Counted from the first letter of the stretch, positions 1 through 6,712 are shown. The stretch is DNA of 40,106 bases from Actinomycetota bacterium (GCA_030447315.1 JAUJPD010000006.1:1-40106), one strand, 5' to 3'. A program made the numbers and translations. Notes: generated from the sequence alone by a model not told the origin.

Positions 1-143
1 CAGACGTTTCTAGGGGGCTTGGTTTCCGTTGTTTGTAGGGTCTGAGGTTGGCATATCGCAGCGGCTAGCGTGTGTCGTGCTGTTTTGATCTTAGCGTATT
101 ACAGAAGATGCCTACTTGGCGATGTGTCCGTGCCCTACTTGCA

Positions 144-187
144 GCGGGCGAGCAGTTGCGACCGGGCGACCCTCACCTTGGCAAGGT
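144..187 (-). repeat. Degenerate copy of the tRNA-Gly(GCC) 3' half (distal attachment-site remnant)
   Basis: This stretch aligns without gaps to the 3' half of the tRNA-Gly gene at 2227-2298. The last 23 bases (165-187) are identical to 2249-2271, and the part matching the T arm and acceptor has about five or six mismatches. The identity stops at the anticodon stem. Tyrosine integrases that use tRNA genes usually cross over there and leave the displaced host 3' end at the far side of the element. I infer that this is the displaced, now decaying, 3' half. Confidence 0.75.
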
Positions 188-347
188 CATTTAGGCAGCG
201 CCGCTCGATCCCCCACGACGAACGAGAAGGTTTTCGCAGGTCAGCAGCCGAGTTCCGTGTCTCACCTTTGGTCAGCGGTGGTCGTCGTTTGTCTGCGTTA
301 CAGGAGCGGAATAGGAGCGGAAATCCTCCTGCCGGTCGTACAAATCG

Positions 348-396
348 GCGGAGGGTCGATAGGCCTGCGGCGGGTTCGATTCCCGTCCCCTCCGCT
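348..396 (+). other. tRNA-like acceptor plus T-arm fragment
   Basis: A T arm with loop TTCGATT and a CGGG/CCCG stem (371-385) sits between GCGGAGGG (348-355) and CCCTCCGC (388-395), which pair perfectly over 8 bp. The stretch between the 5' acceptor strand and the T arm is only about 14 nt, so there are no D or anticodon arms, and two extra C's separate the T stem from the acceptor strand. It is not a functional tRNA. It may be the 3' end of another tRNA or tmRNA left by a second integration, with the pairing 5' strand fortuitous. Confidence 0.35.
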
Positions 397-823
397 GTAG
401 TCTTCGGACATCTAGCCGACCTCGACCCTTGGGGCTTCCGGAGCGGGCGTGAGTAGCGATTCGAGGGCGCTCACTGCTGCCGGCGCGCCACCGGCCCGCG
501 CCGCACCAGCCGCTGCCTGCTGGGCCCCCGCGCGCATGCTCATGGCTCTCGAACTGCGGCGCGGAGCGCCCCCGCGGTCAGTCGTCAGGGAAGACAACGT
601 CCCTCAATGCCATAGCGCGCACCCTGGACGCCGAGAGGCTCACGGCTAAGAACAGATCCAAGTGGCATCCACAGACAGTCTCTCGAGTTCTGGGTCGCTA
701 GAGGCAAGTGGCCTTCGGCCTGAACTCATTTCGTCCATCTGACGCCACCCAGATTCCGACCCATCCGACAGCAAAGGGCGAACGAATCTAGTTCGTGCGT
801 GTCGCCGGGAGAGGGGGGTACCT
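397..823. other. Intergenic stretch without a recognisable gene
   Basis: Short open frames exist on both strands, but they are alanine/arginine-rich, overlap each other and resemble no family I know. The only supported element is the ribosome binding site GAGAGGGGGG at about 809-818, which serves the GTG start of the receiver protein at 824. Confidence 0.5.
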
Positions 824-1198
824 GTGGCTGTGGTGATCGTGGATGACAGTGCTGAGATGCGATCGGCGTTACGTCGGATCGTGGAGGACGCAGGGCTCGA
901 GGTCCGCGGCGAGGCATCCGACGGCACCGAGGCGCTCGACCTTGTGGAGCGGGTTCACCCGCAGATCGTGATCCTGGATGGTCGCATGCCCACGGCAGAC
1001 GGCTGTGTGACGACCCAATGGTTGAAGGCCCGGTACCCCGACGTCAAGGTAGTCGCGCACACATCTGATCCGGACCTAGCTGAGCAGATGCTGCTGCTCG
1101 GAGCGGTGGTCTCAGTCGATAAGGGGGCTTCCAACGAGCTGGCCCGGGTCCTGCTCAGACTCTCGGAGCCCACGGCCCGCCGTCGTGGCGTCGCCTGA
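824..1198 (+). CDS. Stand-alone response-regulator receiver domain protein
   Basis: This 124-residue protein is a single CheY-like receiver domain. The acidic pair D7-D8, the phospho-acceptor D52 (in LDGRMP), T80 and K100 are all at the expected receiver positions, so the phosphorylation site looks intact. There is no DNA-binding or enzymatic output domain after about residue 115, so it probably acts by protein contact or as a phosphate relay. The GTG start follows a purine-rich Shine-Dalgarno GAGAGGGGGG. No histidine kinase is nearby. It lies inside the tRNA-Gly element remnant as probable cargo. Its partner and output are unknown. Confidence 0.85.
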   Translation: MAVVIVDDSAEMRSALRRIVEDAGLEVRGEASDGTEALDLVERVHPQIVILDGRMPTADGCVTTQWLKARYPDVKVVAHTSDPDLAEQMLLLGAVVSVDKGASNELARVLLRLSEPTARRRGVA

Positions 1199-1231
1199 AG
1201 GCAGCTACTCCCTCGCTCGATCGATAGTCAT

Positions 1232-1525
1232 CTACTTCGCCTCGCCGATCTTTTTCACCACGAGGTAGCGGGCTTGCCGCTCCACGACCTCTTCTACTCC
1301 TTCCACCTCGTGGCCATTTGCGACGAGGAAGCGCGCTGGGTGTTGTCGAACGGCTTGGTACTTAGCAAGCGTTAGATGCAAGATACGTCCGCATTCCAGG
1401 ACCGGGCATTCGCATACGTAGGGGAGCTGGCTATCGCCACGGCCGTGTTCGGCAGCGGCTCCAGCTATACCCTCGTTGATCTGTCGCAATAACGACTCGT
1501 TCTTGACGATGCGCTCTTTATCCAT
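1232..1525 (-). CDS. Small conserved cysteine-containing protein of unknown function
   Basis: The 97-residue product opens with a helical segment (NESLLRQINEGIA), followed by a C-E-C-x6-C cluster (about residues 38-46) that could bind metal. Then comes a segment resembling LTLAKYQAVRQHPARFLV and a C-terminal VVERQARYLVVKKIGE strand. I recall small actinobacterial proteins of this layout, with CEC, LTLEEYE-, RFLVAPGHE- and RYLVVEK-like blocks, annotated only as hypothetical. The ATG at 1525 has an AGGTAGG-like element upstream. It converges with the receiver-domain gene 33 bp away. Function is not known to me; a metal-binding or redox-sensing role is a guess from the cysteines. Confidence 0.7.
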   Translation of the reverse strand: MDKERIVKNESLLRQINEGIAGAAAEHGRGDSQLPYVCECPVLECGRILHLTLAKYQAVRQHPARFLVANGHEVEGVEEVVERQARYLVVKKIGEAK

Positions 1526-1656
1526 GGCCTACCTGCGTGGTTGATCCAGCACGGCATATGCACCGTGTCTCTAACGCTTGGGTTCGTATCGGCGGCTTGT
1601 TTGGACTGCACGTGGCTCTCTCCTTTCTGTCACAGAACCCCGACAAAGTTGTCTAG

Positions 1657-2273
1657 ATGACCAGGACCATCCTCATAAACGAGATCGACCGCGTCCTAGC
1701 TGGCTGCAGGGCAATCATGTTCGCTCTGCGCGAAGGCTTCTCACGGGTGGAGGTTCTAAAGATGAAGGCTCCCATCAGGATCGACCAGGCCACGGTTGAG
1801 ATACTGGCCCGTCACATCGAGCAGTACCCGTCACCGGACGGGCTCATCTTCAGCTCAACGGGACGCAGGTTCGTCACGGCAACTTCAAGGACGACCACTT
1901 CATCCCCGCGGTGGAGAGGCTCGGCAACAAGCTCCCCAGCGGTCTGCGCTTCCACGATCTACGGCACTCGCACGCCTCCCTGCTGATCTCTCGTGGGTGG
2001 AGACCGGAGCAGATAAAGGACCGCCGCCTCGGACACGGCTCGATCCGCACGACCATCGACACCTATGGACACCTGTACGACGACCACGACACCGCCCAAC
2101 TAGACGAACTCGCGGGGGGAGATCAGCATCGCGACGGTCCGTCCGTGGGAAATCCGTGTCTCTGCCTCGCGCAGAAGGTCCCGGCTCGGGGAGGAAACAG
2201 TGCCCCTGACCAGGACCTTCGTACAGAGCGGGCGACCAGATTCGAACTGGCGACCCTCACCTTGGCAAGGTGA
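1657..2273 (+). pseudogene. Broken tyrosine recombinase/phage integrase, C-terminal part
   Basis: Two frames together make the catalytic end of a tyrosine integrase. The first frame gives the stretch RIDQATVEILARHIEQYP and LIFSSTG up to about 1860. A +/-1 shift near 1858-1870 is then needed to reach the frame encoding NFKDDHFIPAVERLG, the box HDLRHSHASLL (catalytic R, H-x-x-R), LGHGSIRTTIDTYGH (the second conserved histidine) and the nucleophile region with tyrosine in DTYGHLYDD. The N-terminal DNA-binding domain is missing, and sequence before about 1755 is not integrase-like. The last 15-16 codons read antisense through the tRNA-Gly gene. Truncation plus frameshift means it is very probably inactive. 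Confidence 0.75.
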
Positions 2274-2298
2274 TGCTCTACCACTGAGCCACGCCCGC
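2227..2298 (-). tRNA. tRNA-Gly, anticodon GCC
   Basis: On the minus strand a 72-nt cloverleaf runs from 2298 to 2227. The acceptor strands GCGGGCG and CGCCCGC pair perfectly. The D arm holds GCTCAGTGGTAGAGC, the anticodon stem-loop is CACCTTGCCAAGGTG with anticodon GCC, and the T loop is TTCGAAT. The discriminator is U, as usual for bacterial glycine tRNAs, and no CCA is encoded. A TATAAT box lies 11 bp upstream. The 3' half is the attachment site of the element to the left. Confidence 0.97.
2249..2271. repeat. Attachment core inside tRNA-Gly (23-bp direct repeat, right copy)
   Basis: These 23 bases are identical to 165-187 and span the anticodon arm towards the T arm of tRNA-Gly. Outward from the tRNA 5' side the two copies diverge at once. 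Confidence 0.75.
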
Positions 2299-2308
2299 AA
2301 CGGGAGCC

Positions 2309-2314
2309 ATTATA
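2309..2314 (-). promoter_or_regulatory. -10 box for tRNA-Gly
   Basis: The minus strand reads TATAAT at 2314-2309, 10 bp before the first base of the tRNA. No good -35 hexamer is visible 16-18 bp further up; the nearest is a CTTAGG-like stretch. The same CCTATAATGG context occurs upstream of the rodZ-like gene. Confidence 0.6.
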
Positions 2315-2334
2315 GGCACCGGACCGGCCGCGGC

Positions 2335-3123
2335 CTAAGACACCAACGGCTCCGCGACCTCATCCAGCGGCGGAAGAAGGGCGCAGAGAAGCCTCCATGC
2401 CTGCGACGGAGTGATCGGGTCGAGCCTGATCTGCCGGTATCGACGCGCCTGCTGCGCGGGATGCGTGATCAACACCATCCCGGCCTGAGAGTCGATCACC
2501 TCGAGCAACCGGGCCCGAGGCGACTCCACCTCTGTGTTCCACCACGCACCCAGCCTCCACCGGGCCACAGGCAGTCTCGACATGCACGAAAGCAACTCCA
2601 ACCAGGGCTGGGGTACCTCCTCTTCGTGGTCGAGTAGCGCCTCGAGGTCGCTGATATCGAAGCCCTGGCCTGGAGCGGCGATGGCCTCGAGTAAACCTGC
2701 CGCCAGCACCACGGGGTCCGCCACCTTCGGCCTATCTCGCGGTCCCAACGAGATGAGGCGCGCCGCGTACGACGGCCACAGAGGGCGCGGGATCGCTACC
2801 ACGTCACCGCCATCCACCACAGCAGAGGTGGTAGAGACGACGACCGCGAGATGAGAGTCGATCCAGCCATGATGGTGGATGGCTCCTGCGTCGCGTGTCG
2901 CCTCGAGGGACAGCCTGATCAGGGGACGAGCCAACGCGACCACCGCCCGCTCTAGCCGAGGATCGACGGCCCCTGCGGCCGTCGCCACTGAGGCCCCACG
3001 TAGCTCCTCGGCCACGTCGGGATCGAGCAACGAAGGGTCGCCCTTCGAACGGATGAGCCCGAACAAGCCTGCTCGGCTCAAGCGAAGGGTGCCGGCCACG
3101 GGGTCGAAGCGGGACTCATCCAT
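2335..3123 (-). CDS. ESX-associated (possibly EspG-like) accessory protein
   Basis: This 262-residue protein is the last gene of a four-gene operon headed by WXG100-like proteins. I chose the ATG at 3123 because it overlaps the upstream stop by 8 bp (ATGGATGA). The N-terminus has the feel of EspG chaperones (LRLSRAGLFGLIRSKGDPSLL), followed by a strand-rich middle part (WIDSHLAVVVST, VVAIPRPLWPS) and a C-terminal mixed domain with WRLGAWWNTEVESP. There is no signal peptide or membrane segment, so it is probably cytoplasmic. EspG proteins bind and deliver type VII substrates. The assignment here rests mainly on context and weak pattern similarity; otherwise it is a conserved hypothetical protein. 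Confidence 0.6.
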   Translation of the reverse strand: MDESRFDPVAGTLRLSRAGLFGLIRSKGDPSLLDPDVAEELRGASVATAAGAVDPRLERAVVALARPLIRLSLEATRDAGAIHHHGWIDSHLAVVVSTTSAVVDGGDVVAIPRPLWPSYAARLISLGPRDRPKVADPVVLAAGLLEAIAAPGQGFDISDLEALLDHEEEVPQPWLELLSCMSRLPVARWRLGAWWNTEVESPRARLLEVIDSQAGMVLITHPAQQARRYRQIRLDPITPSQAWRLLCALLPPLDEVAEPLVS

Positions 3124-3595
3124 GTCGATCCTCAACTCGCAGACTTGCGACCACGGCGGCGAAGACATCTGCAACGGAGTCATAGATCGACGACGATGCG
3201 CCGGCCGAGATGATCCAGGCGTGGTCGTCGGCCAAGCTCACCCATTGCTCCGTGGTGAGACTGAAGATGCCCTGGCGATAGGCGAACAACAGCCGACGGG
3301 AGGACATGCCGGCGACGACACCGGGTTCGATATCGATGATGACGAGGTCTGTGAGGAATCTTGTTGCCTCCCGCACGGCGATCTGCGCCAACCCGTCGAC
3401 GTCACAGCTCCGGTCGCGAACACGCCGAACGACATTCAGGTTGGAGCGAAAGCCCTCCGTCTCCTGGGGGGCCGCGATAGACAGCAAGAGGGCCGACGCT
3501 CCTCGCTGGACCCTCCAGTCGGGTGGATGCGACAGCGAGAACCCACGGGCAGCATCGACGCGCTGCAGCCAGGACTCGGCCCCCACTATGGTCAA
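3116..3595 (-). CDS. LpqN/DUF1795-like small protein
   Basis: The 159-residue product resembles the PsbP/Mog1-like fold seen in LpqN and DUF1795 proteins. An N-terminal block FSLSHPPDWRVQ matches the usual hydrophobic, P-x-x-W pattern. A strand follows, then a long helix (VDGLAQIAVREATRFL), and a closing AAVVASLRV. There is no signal peptide or lipobox, so it is probably cytoplasmic or surface-associated through partners. The TTG start at 3595 overlaps the upstream stop (TTGA), which indicates translational coupling. DUF1795-type proteins recur next to WXG100/ESX genes in actinobacteria, which fits the operon. The biochemical role is unknown. Confidence 0.65.
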   Translation of the reverse strand: MTIVGAESWLQRVDAARGFSLSHPPDWRVQRGASALLLSIAAPQETEGFRSNLNVVRRVRDRSCDVDGLAQIAVREATRFLTDLVIIDIEPGVVAGMSSRRLLFAYRQGIFSLTTEQWVSLADDHAWIISAGASSSIYDSVADVFAAVVASLRVEDRHG

Positions 3596-4452
3596 CCTCG
3601 ATCCCCCACGAGAGATCTCCGTCCCCCGAGAGATCCCCGCCGCACGAGAGATCCCGGTTCCTCGAGAGCTCCCGTATCACTCGCCGCCAAAGGTCCCACT
3701 CGATCGAGATCCTCGAGCTGCTCATCGACCAGACCGGTCACACCTGCGCCGATGGCGAGACAGCCGACGATCCCGACTCCGCTGGCTCCCTCGATGTCTC
3801 CGACCAGTGCGGTCCCTAAAGCCCCCGTTGCGGTTCCCATAGCCTCCGTCATCCCGGCCCCCAGCGATGTGACGGGGTCCATGCTCTCGTGGACGCCGAC
3901 CGTCCCGCTGAGCGCGAACCGCAACCCCTCGACCGGCTCGATCGTCGATCCCTCTGCGTGCCGAGCCACAAGCTCGATCAGCGCAGGGTCCATGACGTCC
4001 CCAGAGCCAGATCCATCAGCGTCGCAGAGCCCACTCCGATCCCCCATCCGGTCCAACAGCTCGAGCGCCCAGCTCTCCATCCCCGCTAGCTCCTGGTCGC
4101 CGGCCGCGGCAAGCGCTTCGCCGGTTCGATCCGGGGCCCTCGAGCCCATCACGGCATAACGCCCGAAGGTGGGGATGAGCCATGCGGGGGCGGCGGCCTC
4201 GCCGAGCTCGACCCAGGCTGCACGCGCTAACAGAGACCGGGATTCCTCCACGAGCTCGGCCGCGAGATCGTGCAGCTCAACGTTGATTCGGGCGATGCTC
4301 TCGTTCACCAGTGCCCCGAGCGCCGGCGGCATCAAGGGCAACGGTCGAGACGAGAGAGAGCGCGCTACGGACCCGTAGAGCTCCCCGGTTCCCCTCGCCC
4401 GGACGGCGACGTCTCGGAGCTCGTCCGGGTCGATGACGATGCGGTCGCTCAC
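3592..4452 (-). CDS. WXG100-superfamily-like ESX substrate with C-terminal hydrophobic segment
   Basis: This 286-residue protein begins with a helical-hairpin-like region (VIDPDELRDVAVRARGTGELYGSV, shown here only in part) typical of ESX-secreted proteins. After it come a second helical stretch (residues 40-90), an acidic linker and a glycine/alanine-rich hydrophobic part at about 210-245 (GIVGCLAIGAGVTGLV) that could enter a membrane. The last 25 or so residues are hexapeptide-like SL-rich repeats, encoded by a perfect 18-bp-period tandem repeat. The GTG start at 4452 overlaps the preceding gene (GTGA). I infer a type VII substrate or effector. No toxin domain is recognisable. Confidence 0.65.
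   Translation of the reverse strand: MSDRIVIDPDELRDVAVRARGTGELYGSVARSLSSRPLPLMPPALGALVNESIARINVELHDLAAELVEESRSLLARAAWVELGEAAAPAWLIPTFGRYAVMGSRAPDRTGEALAAAGDQELAGMESWALELLDRMGDRSGLCDADGSGSGDVMDPALIELVARHAEGSTIEPVEGLRFALSGTVGVHESMDPVTSLGAGMTEAMGTATGALGTALVGDIEGASGVGIVGCLAIGAGVTGLVDEQLEDLDRVGPLAASDTGALEEPGSLVRRGSLGGRRSLVGDRG
3607..3678. repeat. Four tandem 18-bp repeats in the 3' end of the ESX-like substrate gene
   Basis: Units start at 3607, 3625, 3643 and 3661, each built on CGAGAGATC followed by a CC-rich tail. The period of 18 keeps the frame and gives an x-S-L-x-x-R type hexapeptide repeat at the protein C-terminus, so copy number can vary without a frameshift. Confidence 0.8.
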
Positions 4453-4775
4453 GAGAGGTCCCCACCCTCCTCAGCGCGGCGAGCCTGGAGACGGCGCAGC
4501 TCCGCGATCTCGTCATGGGCGCGCCCGGCAGCTCTCCGCAACGCGACGGCTCTCTCCTGTAGCTGTACGGCTACGCGTTCGGCGCGCCTCGTCCGCTCGG
4601 TCATCTTCTGTCGCAACTCCGCCGCGGCCGGGCCCTCGAATGACATCGCGTCCACGCGTCGAGCCAGTGACTGGGCTGCTGCCCCTATGGTCTCCGCCCG
4701 CAACAACAGCTCGGAAGCGAGAACCTCCATGCCTTCGGGGTCGCCGAGAACCGAATAGTCGATCGTCGCGTCCAC
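4449..4775 (-). CDS. WXG100-like (ESAT-6-type) small helical protein
   Basis: This 108-residue protein fits the EsxA/CFP-10 size and fold. It has two long amphipathic helices (about 17-45 and 54-98) with a turn carrying FEGPAA where classical members have W-x-G. The C-terminal half is charged and heptad-like (RAERVAVQLQERAVALRRAA). There is no signal peptide, as expected for a type VII substrate. It is the first gene of an overlapping operon, GTG start at 4775. No EccC ATPase or membrane component is in the window, so secretion would depend on machinery elsewhere. The W-to-F change at the turn is the main deviation. Confidence 0.75.
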   Translation of the reverse strand: MDATIDYSVLGDPEGMEVLASELLLRAETIGAAAQSLARRVDAMSFEGPAAAELRQKMTERTRRAERVAVQLQERAVALRRAAGRAHDEIAELRRLQARRAEEGGDLS

Positions 4776-4835
4776 GCTGCAACTATCCCGCAGATGAAGA
4801 GGCGGTGCTGAGGGCCGAGTCAGCGCCGGGGTGCG

Positions 4836-5267
4836 TCAGCGCCCGCTGCTGCCGAAGCCTCCGTCGCCGCGCTCTGACGCCGGCAGCTCCTCGACCGATT
4901 CGAGCTCAGCCTGCTCAACGCGCTGGAACACGATCTGCGCGATCTTCTCGCCCCGGTGGACCTCGATCGATCCCGACTGATTGAGATTGATGGCGACCAC
5001 CTTTATCTCGCCGCGGTAGCCACTGTCGATGAGACCCGGGGCGTTCGCGATGCCCAACCCCTGGCTGAGCGCGCGACCCGAGCGAGGCTGCACGAAACCT
5101 GCGTAGCCCTCGGGGATGGCCAGCGCGATGCCGGTCCCTATCGCTGCCCGCTCCGCCGCTCGCAAGGTCACATCTTCGGACGCGAACAGGTCCATGCCGG
5201 CGTCACCCAAGCGGGCGTAGGCGGGCACGGCCAGCCCCGGGTCTAGACGCTTGATGAGGACCTTCAC
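4836..5267 (-). CDS. dut: Deoxyuridine 5'-triphosphate nucleotidohydrolase (dUTPase)
   Basis: dUTPase hydrolyses dUTP to dUMP and diphosphate, keeping uracil out of DNA and feeding dTMP synthesis. All five trimeric dUTPase motifs are present in the 143 residues: AGMDLFA (motif 1), PRSG (2), GLIDSGYRGEI with the catalytic Asp (3), RGEKIAQIVF (4) and the glycine-rich GDGGFGSSG tail (5). The GTG start at 5267 overlaps the nrdR stop (GTGA), so the two are translationally coupled. It lies with nrdR and nrdJ in a nucleotide-metabolism block. Confidence 0.97.
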   Translation of the reverse strand: MKVLIKRLDPGLAVPAYARLGDAGMDLFASEDVTLRAAERAAIGTGIALAIPEGYAGFVQPRSGRALSQGLGIANAPGLIDSGYRGEIKVVAINLNQSGSIEVHRGEKIAQIVFQRVEQAELESVEELPASERGDGGFGSSGR

Positions 5268-5746
5268 GGTCGTTCCTCGCTTCCCTTCGGGGGAGACTTC
5301 TTCGCCAATAGACCGAGCTCCCGCTCGAAGTCGTTCAGCTCCTGGAAGTCTTTGTAGACGGATGCGAAGCGAAGATAGGCAACCTCGTCCAGGTGTCGCA
5401 GGCGCTCGAGGATCTCGCGCCCTATCTCGGCAGAGGGGACCGGGCGTCGCCCGTCCAGGCGCATCGTTTCCTCGACATCGTCGACCACGGCCGAGAGCTC
5501 ACCTTCGGAAACCGGTCTGTTCTTGCACGCGCGCCTTATGCCCTCCATGACTTTCTCACGTCGGAACGGCTCCTCGTCGCCGTTGCGCTTGAGGATGAGG
5601 AGGGGGACCTCCTCGGGACGCTCGAACGTCGTGTAGCGCCTTCCGCAGCCCAGACATTCGCGCCGCCTGCGGATAGCGCGGCCATCGTCCGCGGTCCGAG
5701 AATCGACCACCTTGTCCTCTTCAACGCTGCAATAGGGACAGCGCAT
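5264..5746 (-). CDS. nrdR: Transcriptional repressor NrdR
   Basis: NrdR is the ATP/dATP-sensing repressor of ribonucleotide reductase genes. The 160-residue product begins with the zinc ribbon (C3-x2-C6 and a second C-x2-C in CLGCGRRYTTFE) and continues with an ATP-cone domain (residues about 48-138) starting at LLILKRNGDEEPFRREKV. It sits downstream of nrdJ, whose upstream region carries two NrdR boxes, so feedback control of the neighbouring reductase is likely. It overlaps dut by 4 bp. Confidence 0.97.
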   Translation of the reverse strand: MRCPYCSVEEDKVVDSRTADDGRAIRRRRECLGCGRRYTTFERPEEVPLLILKRNGDEEPFRREKVMEGIRRACKNRPVSEGELSAVVDDVEETMRLDGRRPVPSAEIGREILERLRHLDEVAYLRFASVYKDFQELNDFERELGLLAKKSPPKGSEERP

Positions 5747-5766
5747 CTAGGCCCCATCCCGAGCGT

Positions 5767-6495
5767 CTAGCGTCCGACCTTCTCCACGTATGACGACCAT
5801 GGGCACCAGCGCTGACCGAGCCACTCTGACCGGTGGCGCTGAACGTAGTAGGGACTGGCGTCGCATACCTCGATGAACACGTCGCCGAGAACGATGGTCG
5901 CCGGACCCATCGAGAAGTTCCAGTCCGCGTTATAACGCTTGCCGCGCCGCACGATCCCGGACACGATCTGCTTCTCGGCCTCCCCCGCTGCTTGCGCCCG
6001 CATCTGCGAGACCTCATCGGGAGTGGTGACGAAGACCACGAACTTCGCGTTGGGCCGACTCGTGAATCCCAGCGTGAAGAACTCGCCGATGTCGAAGGTC
6101 GCTCGCAGCTCGCCCTCAGAGGTCTGCGCCACCGCCACGTAGCGGCCCGGGCCGACAGGATCGCCGTACTGGACGTTCCGGCACTCGCCGTAGCAGCCAC
6201 CGTCGTTCTGCTCCCACCGCCATACTCGCTGTTCGCCCGGACCAACGATGAGCTCGTTCTCCGGCCACATGTAGATCGACTCTGTGTCCCCGGTGCGGAC
6301 GTTCTCGATGACCCACGGGTTCTCCATGGTGACGTCCTCGCCCGTCTCGTTGTCCAGCGTCACCGTCACGATGACACCCTCTCGATAGCGCTCGCGATCG
6401 GTCTCGAACCTCACCTCGCCACCGGGAGATGCAGGGGCGACGCCACCAAGAGCCACTACGACCAAGAGCGCGAGAGCCACTGTAAGTTTCTTCAT
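5767..6495 (-). CDS. Secreted protein with BsuPI-like and BP74-like domains
   Basis: I place the start at the ATG at 6495, where a signal peptide begins (MKKLTVALALLVVVALGGVA) with likely cleavage near APA-SPG. Residues about 30-130 resemble the BsuPI-type intracellular proteinase inhibitor fold (YREGVIVTVTLDN, GPGEQRVWRWEQ, GPGRYVAVAQT). Residues about 145-240 resemble the BP74 N-terminal domain, with FVVFVTTPDEVSQMRAQ, a RGKRYNADWNFSMGPATI block and the closing VFIEVCDASPYYVQ and RWCPWSSYV. These blocks match what I remember of that family in streptomycetes and in Dictyostelium BP74. No catalytic residues are apparent; a binding role outside the cell is inferred. The domain fusion is notable. 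Confidence 0.75.
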   Translation of the reverse strand: MKKLTVALALLVVVALGGVAPASPGGEVRFETDRERYREGVIVTVTLDNETGEDVTMENPWVIENVRTGDTESIYMWPENELIVGPGEQRVWRWEQNDGGCYGECRNVQYGDPVGPGRYVAVAQTSEGELRATFDIGEFFTLGFTSRPNAKFVVFVTTPDEVSQMRAQAAGEAEKQIVSGIVRRGKRYNADWNFSMGPATIVLGDVFIEVCDASPYYVQRHRSEWLGQRWCPWSSYVEKVGR

Positions 6496-6515
6496 CGAAC
6501 GGATACTACGCACCT

Positions 6516-6707
6516 TCAAACGGCTTCCGCACCTTCCTCGCGCAGTTTGCGCAATTGGTCCCTTAACTCCTGAACGTTCGAGTGATAGCGATCCGCATCC
6601 GTAGCAGCGAGCGGCACGGATGGCTCGGCGCCGCACAGGGGGCAGCGGGCGGGACCGAGCCTGAGCTCAGCCCCGCACTCGCTGCACATCTCCTTGCGCT
6701 TGGCCAT
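6516..6707 (-). CDS. Small zinc-ribbon protein downstream of nrdJ
   Basis: The ATG at 6707 gives a 63-residue protein: C8-x2-C11 and C22-x2-C25 form a likely zinc ribbon, followed by a charged amphipathic helix (YHSNVQELRDQLRKLREEG) that may be a coiled coil. It starts 5 bp after the nrdJ stop, so it is almost certainly cotranscribed with it. NrdJ itself ends in a cysteine-rich tail, so a role in redox or metal handling is possible but unproven. A longer open frame exists upstream of the ATG, but it runs into nrdJ and is not needed. Confidence 0.7.
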   Translation of the reverse strand: MAKRKEMCSECGAELRLGPARCPLCGAEPSVPLAATDADRYHSNVQELRDQLRKLREEGAEAV

Positions 6708-6712
6708 AGGTG

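Larger units (their letters stand above)
165..2271. mobile_element. Remnant of a tRNA-Gly-integrated element, about 2.1 kb
   Basis: The block is bounded by a 23-bp perfect direct repeat (165-187 and 2249-2271), the right copy lying inside tRNA-Gly. A broken tyrosine integrase ends against the tRNA, the usual place for int in tRNA-integrated elements. The cargo is a receiver-domain protein and a small cysteine-containing protein. No replication, conjugation or phage structural gene is present, so the element is probably a deletion remnant. The element limits are inferred from the repeats. Confidence 0.6.

Noticed and set aside
2879-4159. Long plus-strand open frame of 426 codons
   Set aside because: It is the complement of the overlapping ESX-like operon. 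Its translation is proline/serine/arginine-rich with no family resemblance, as expected of a shadow frame in high-GC DNA.
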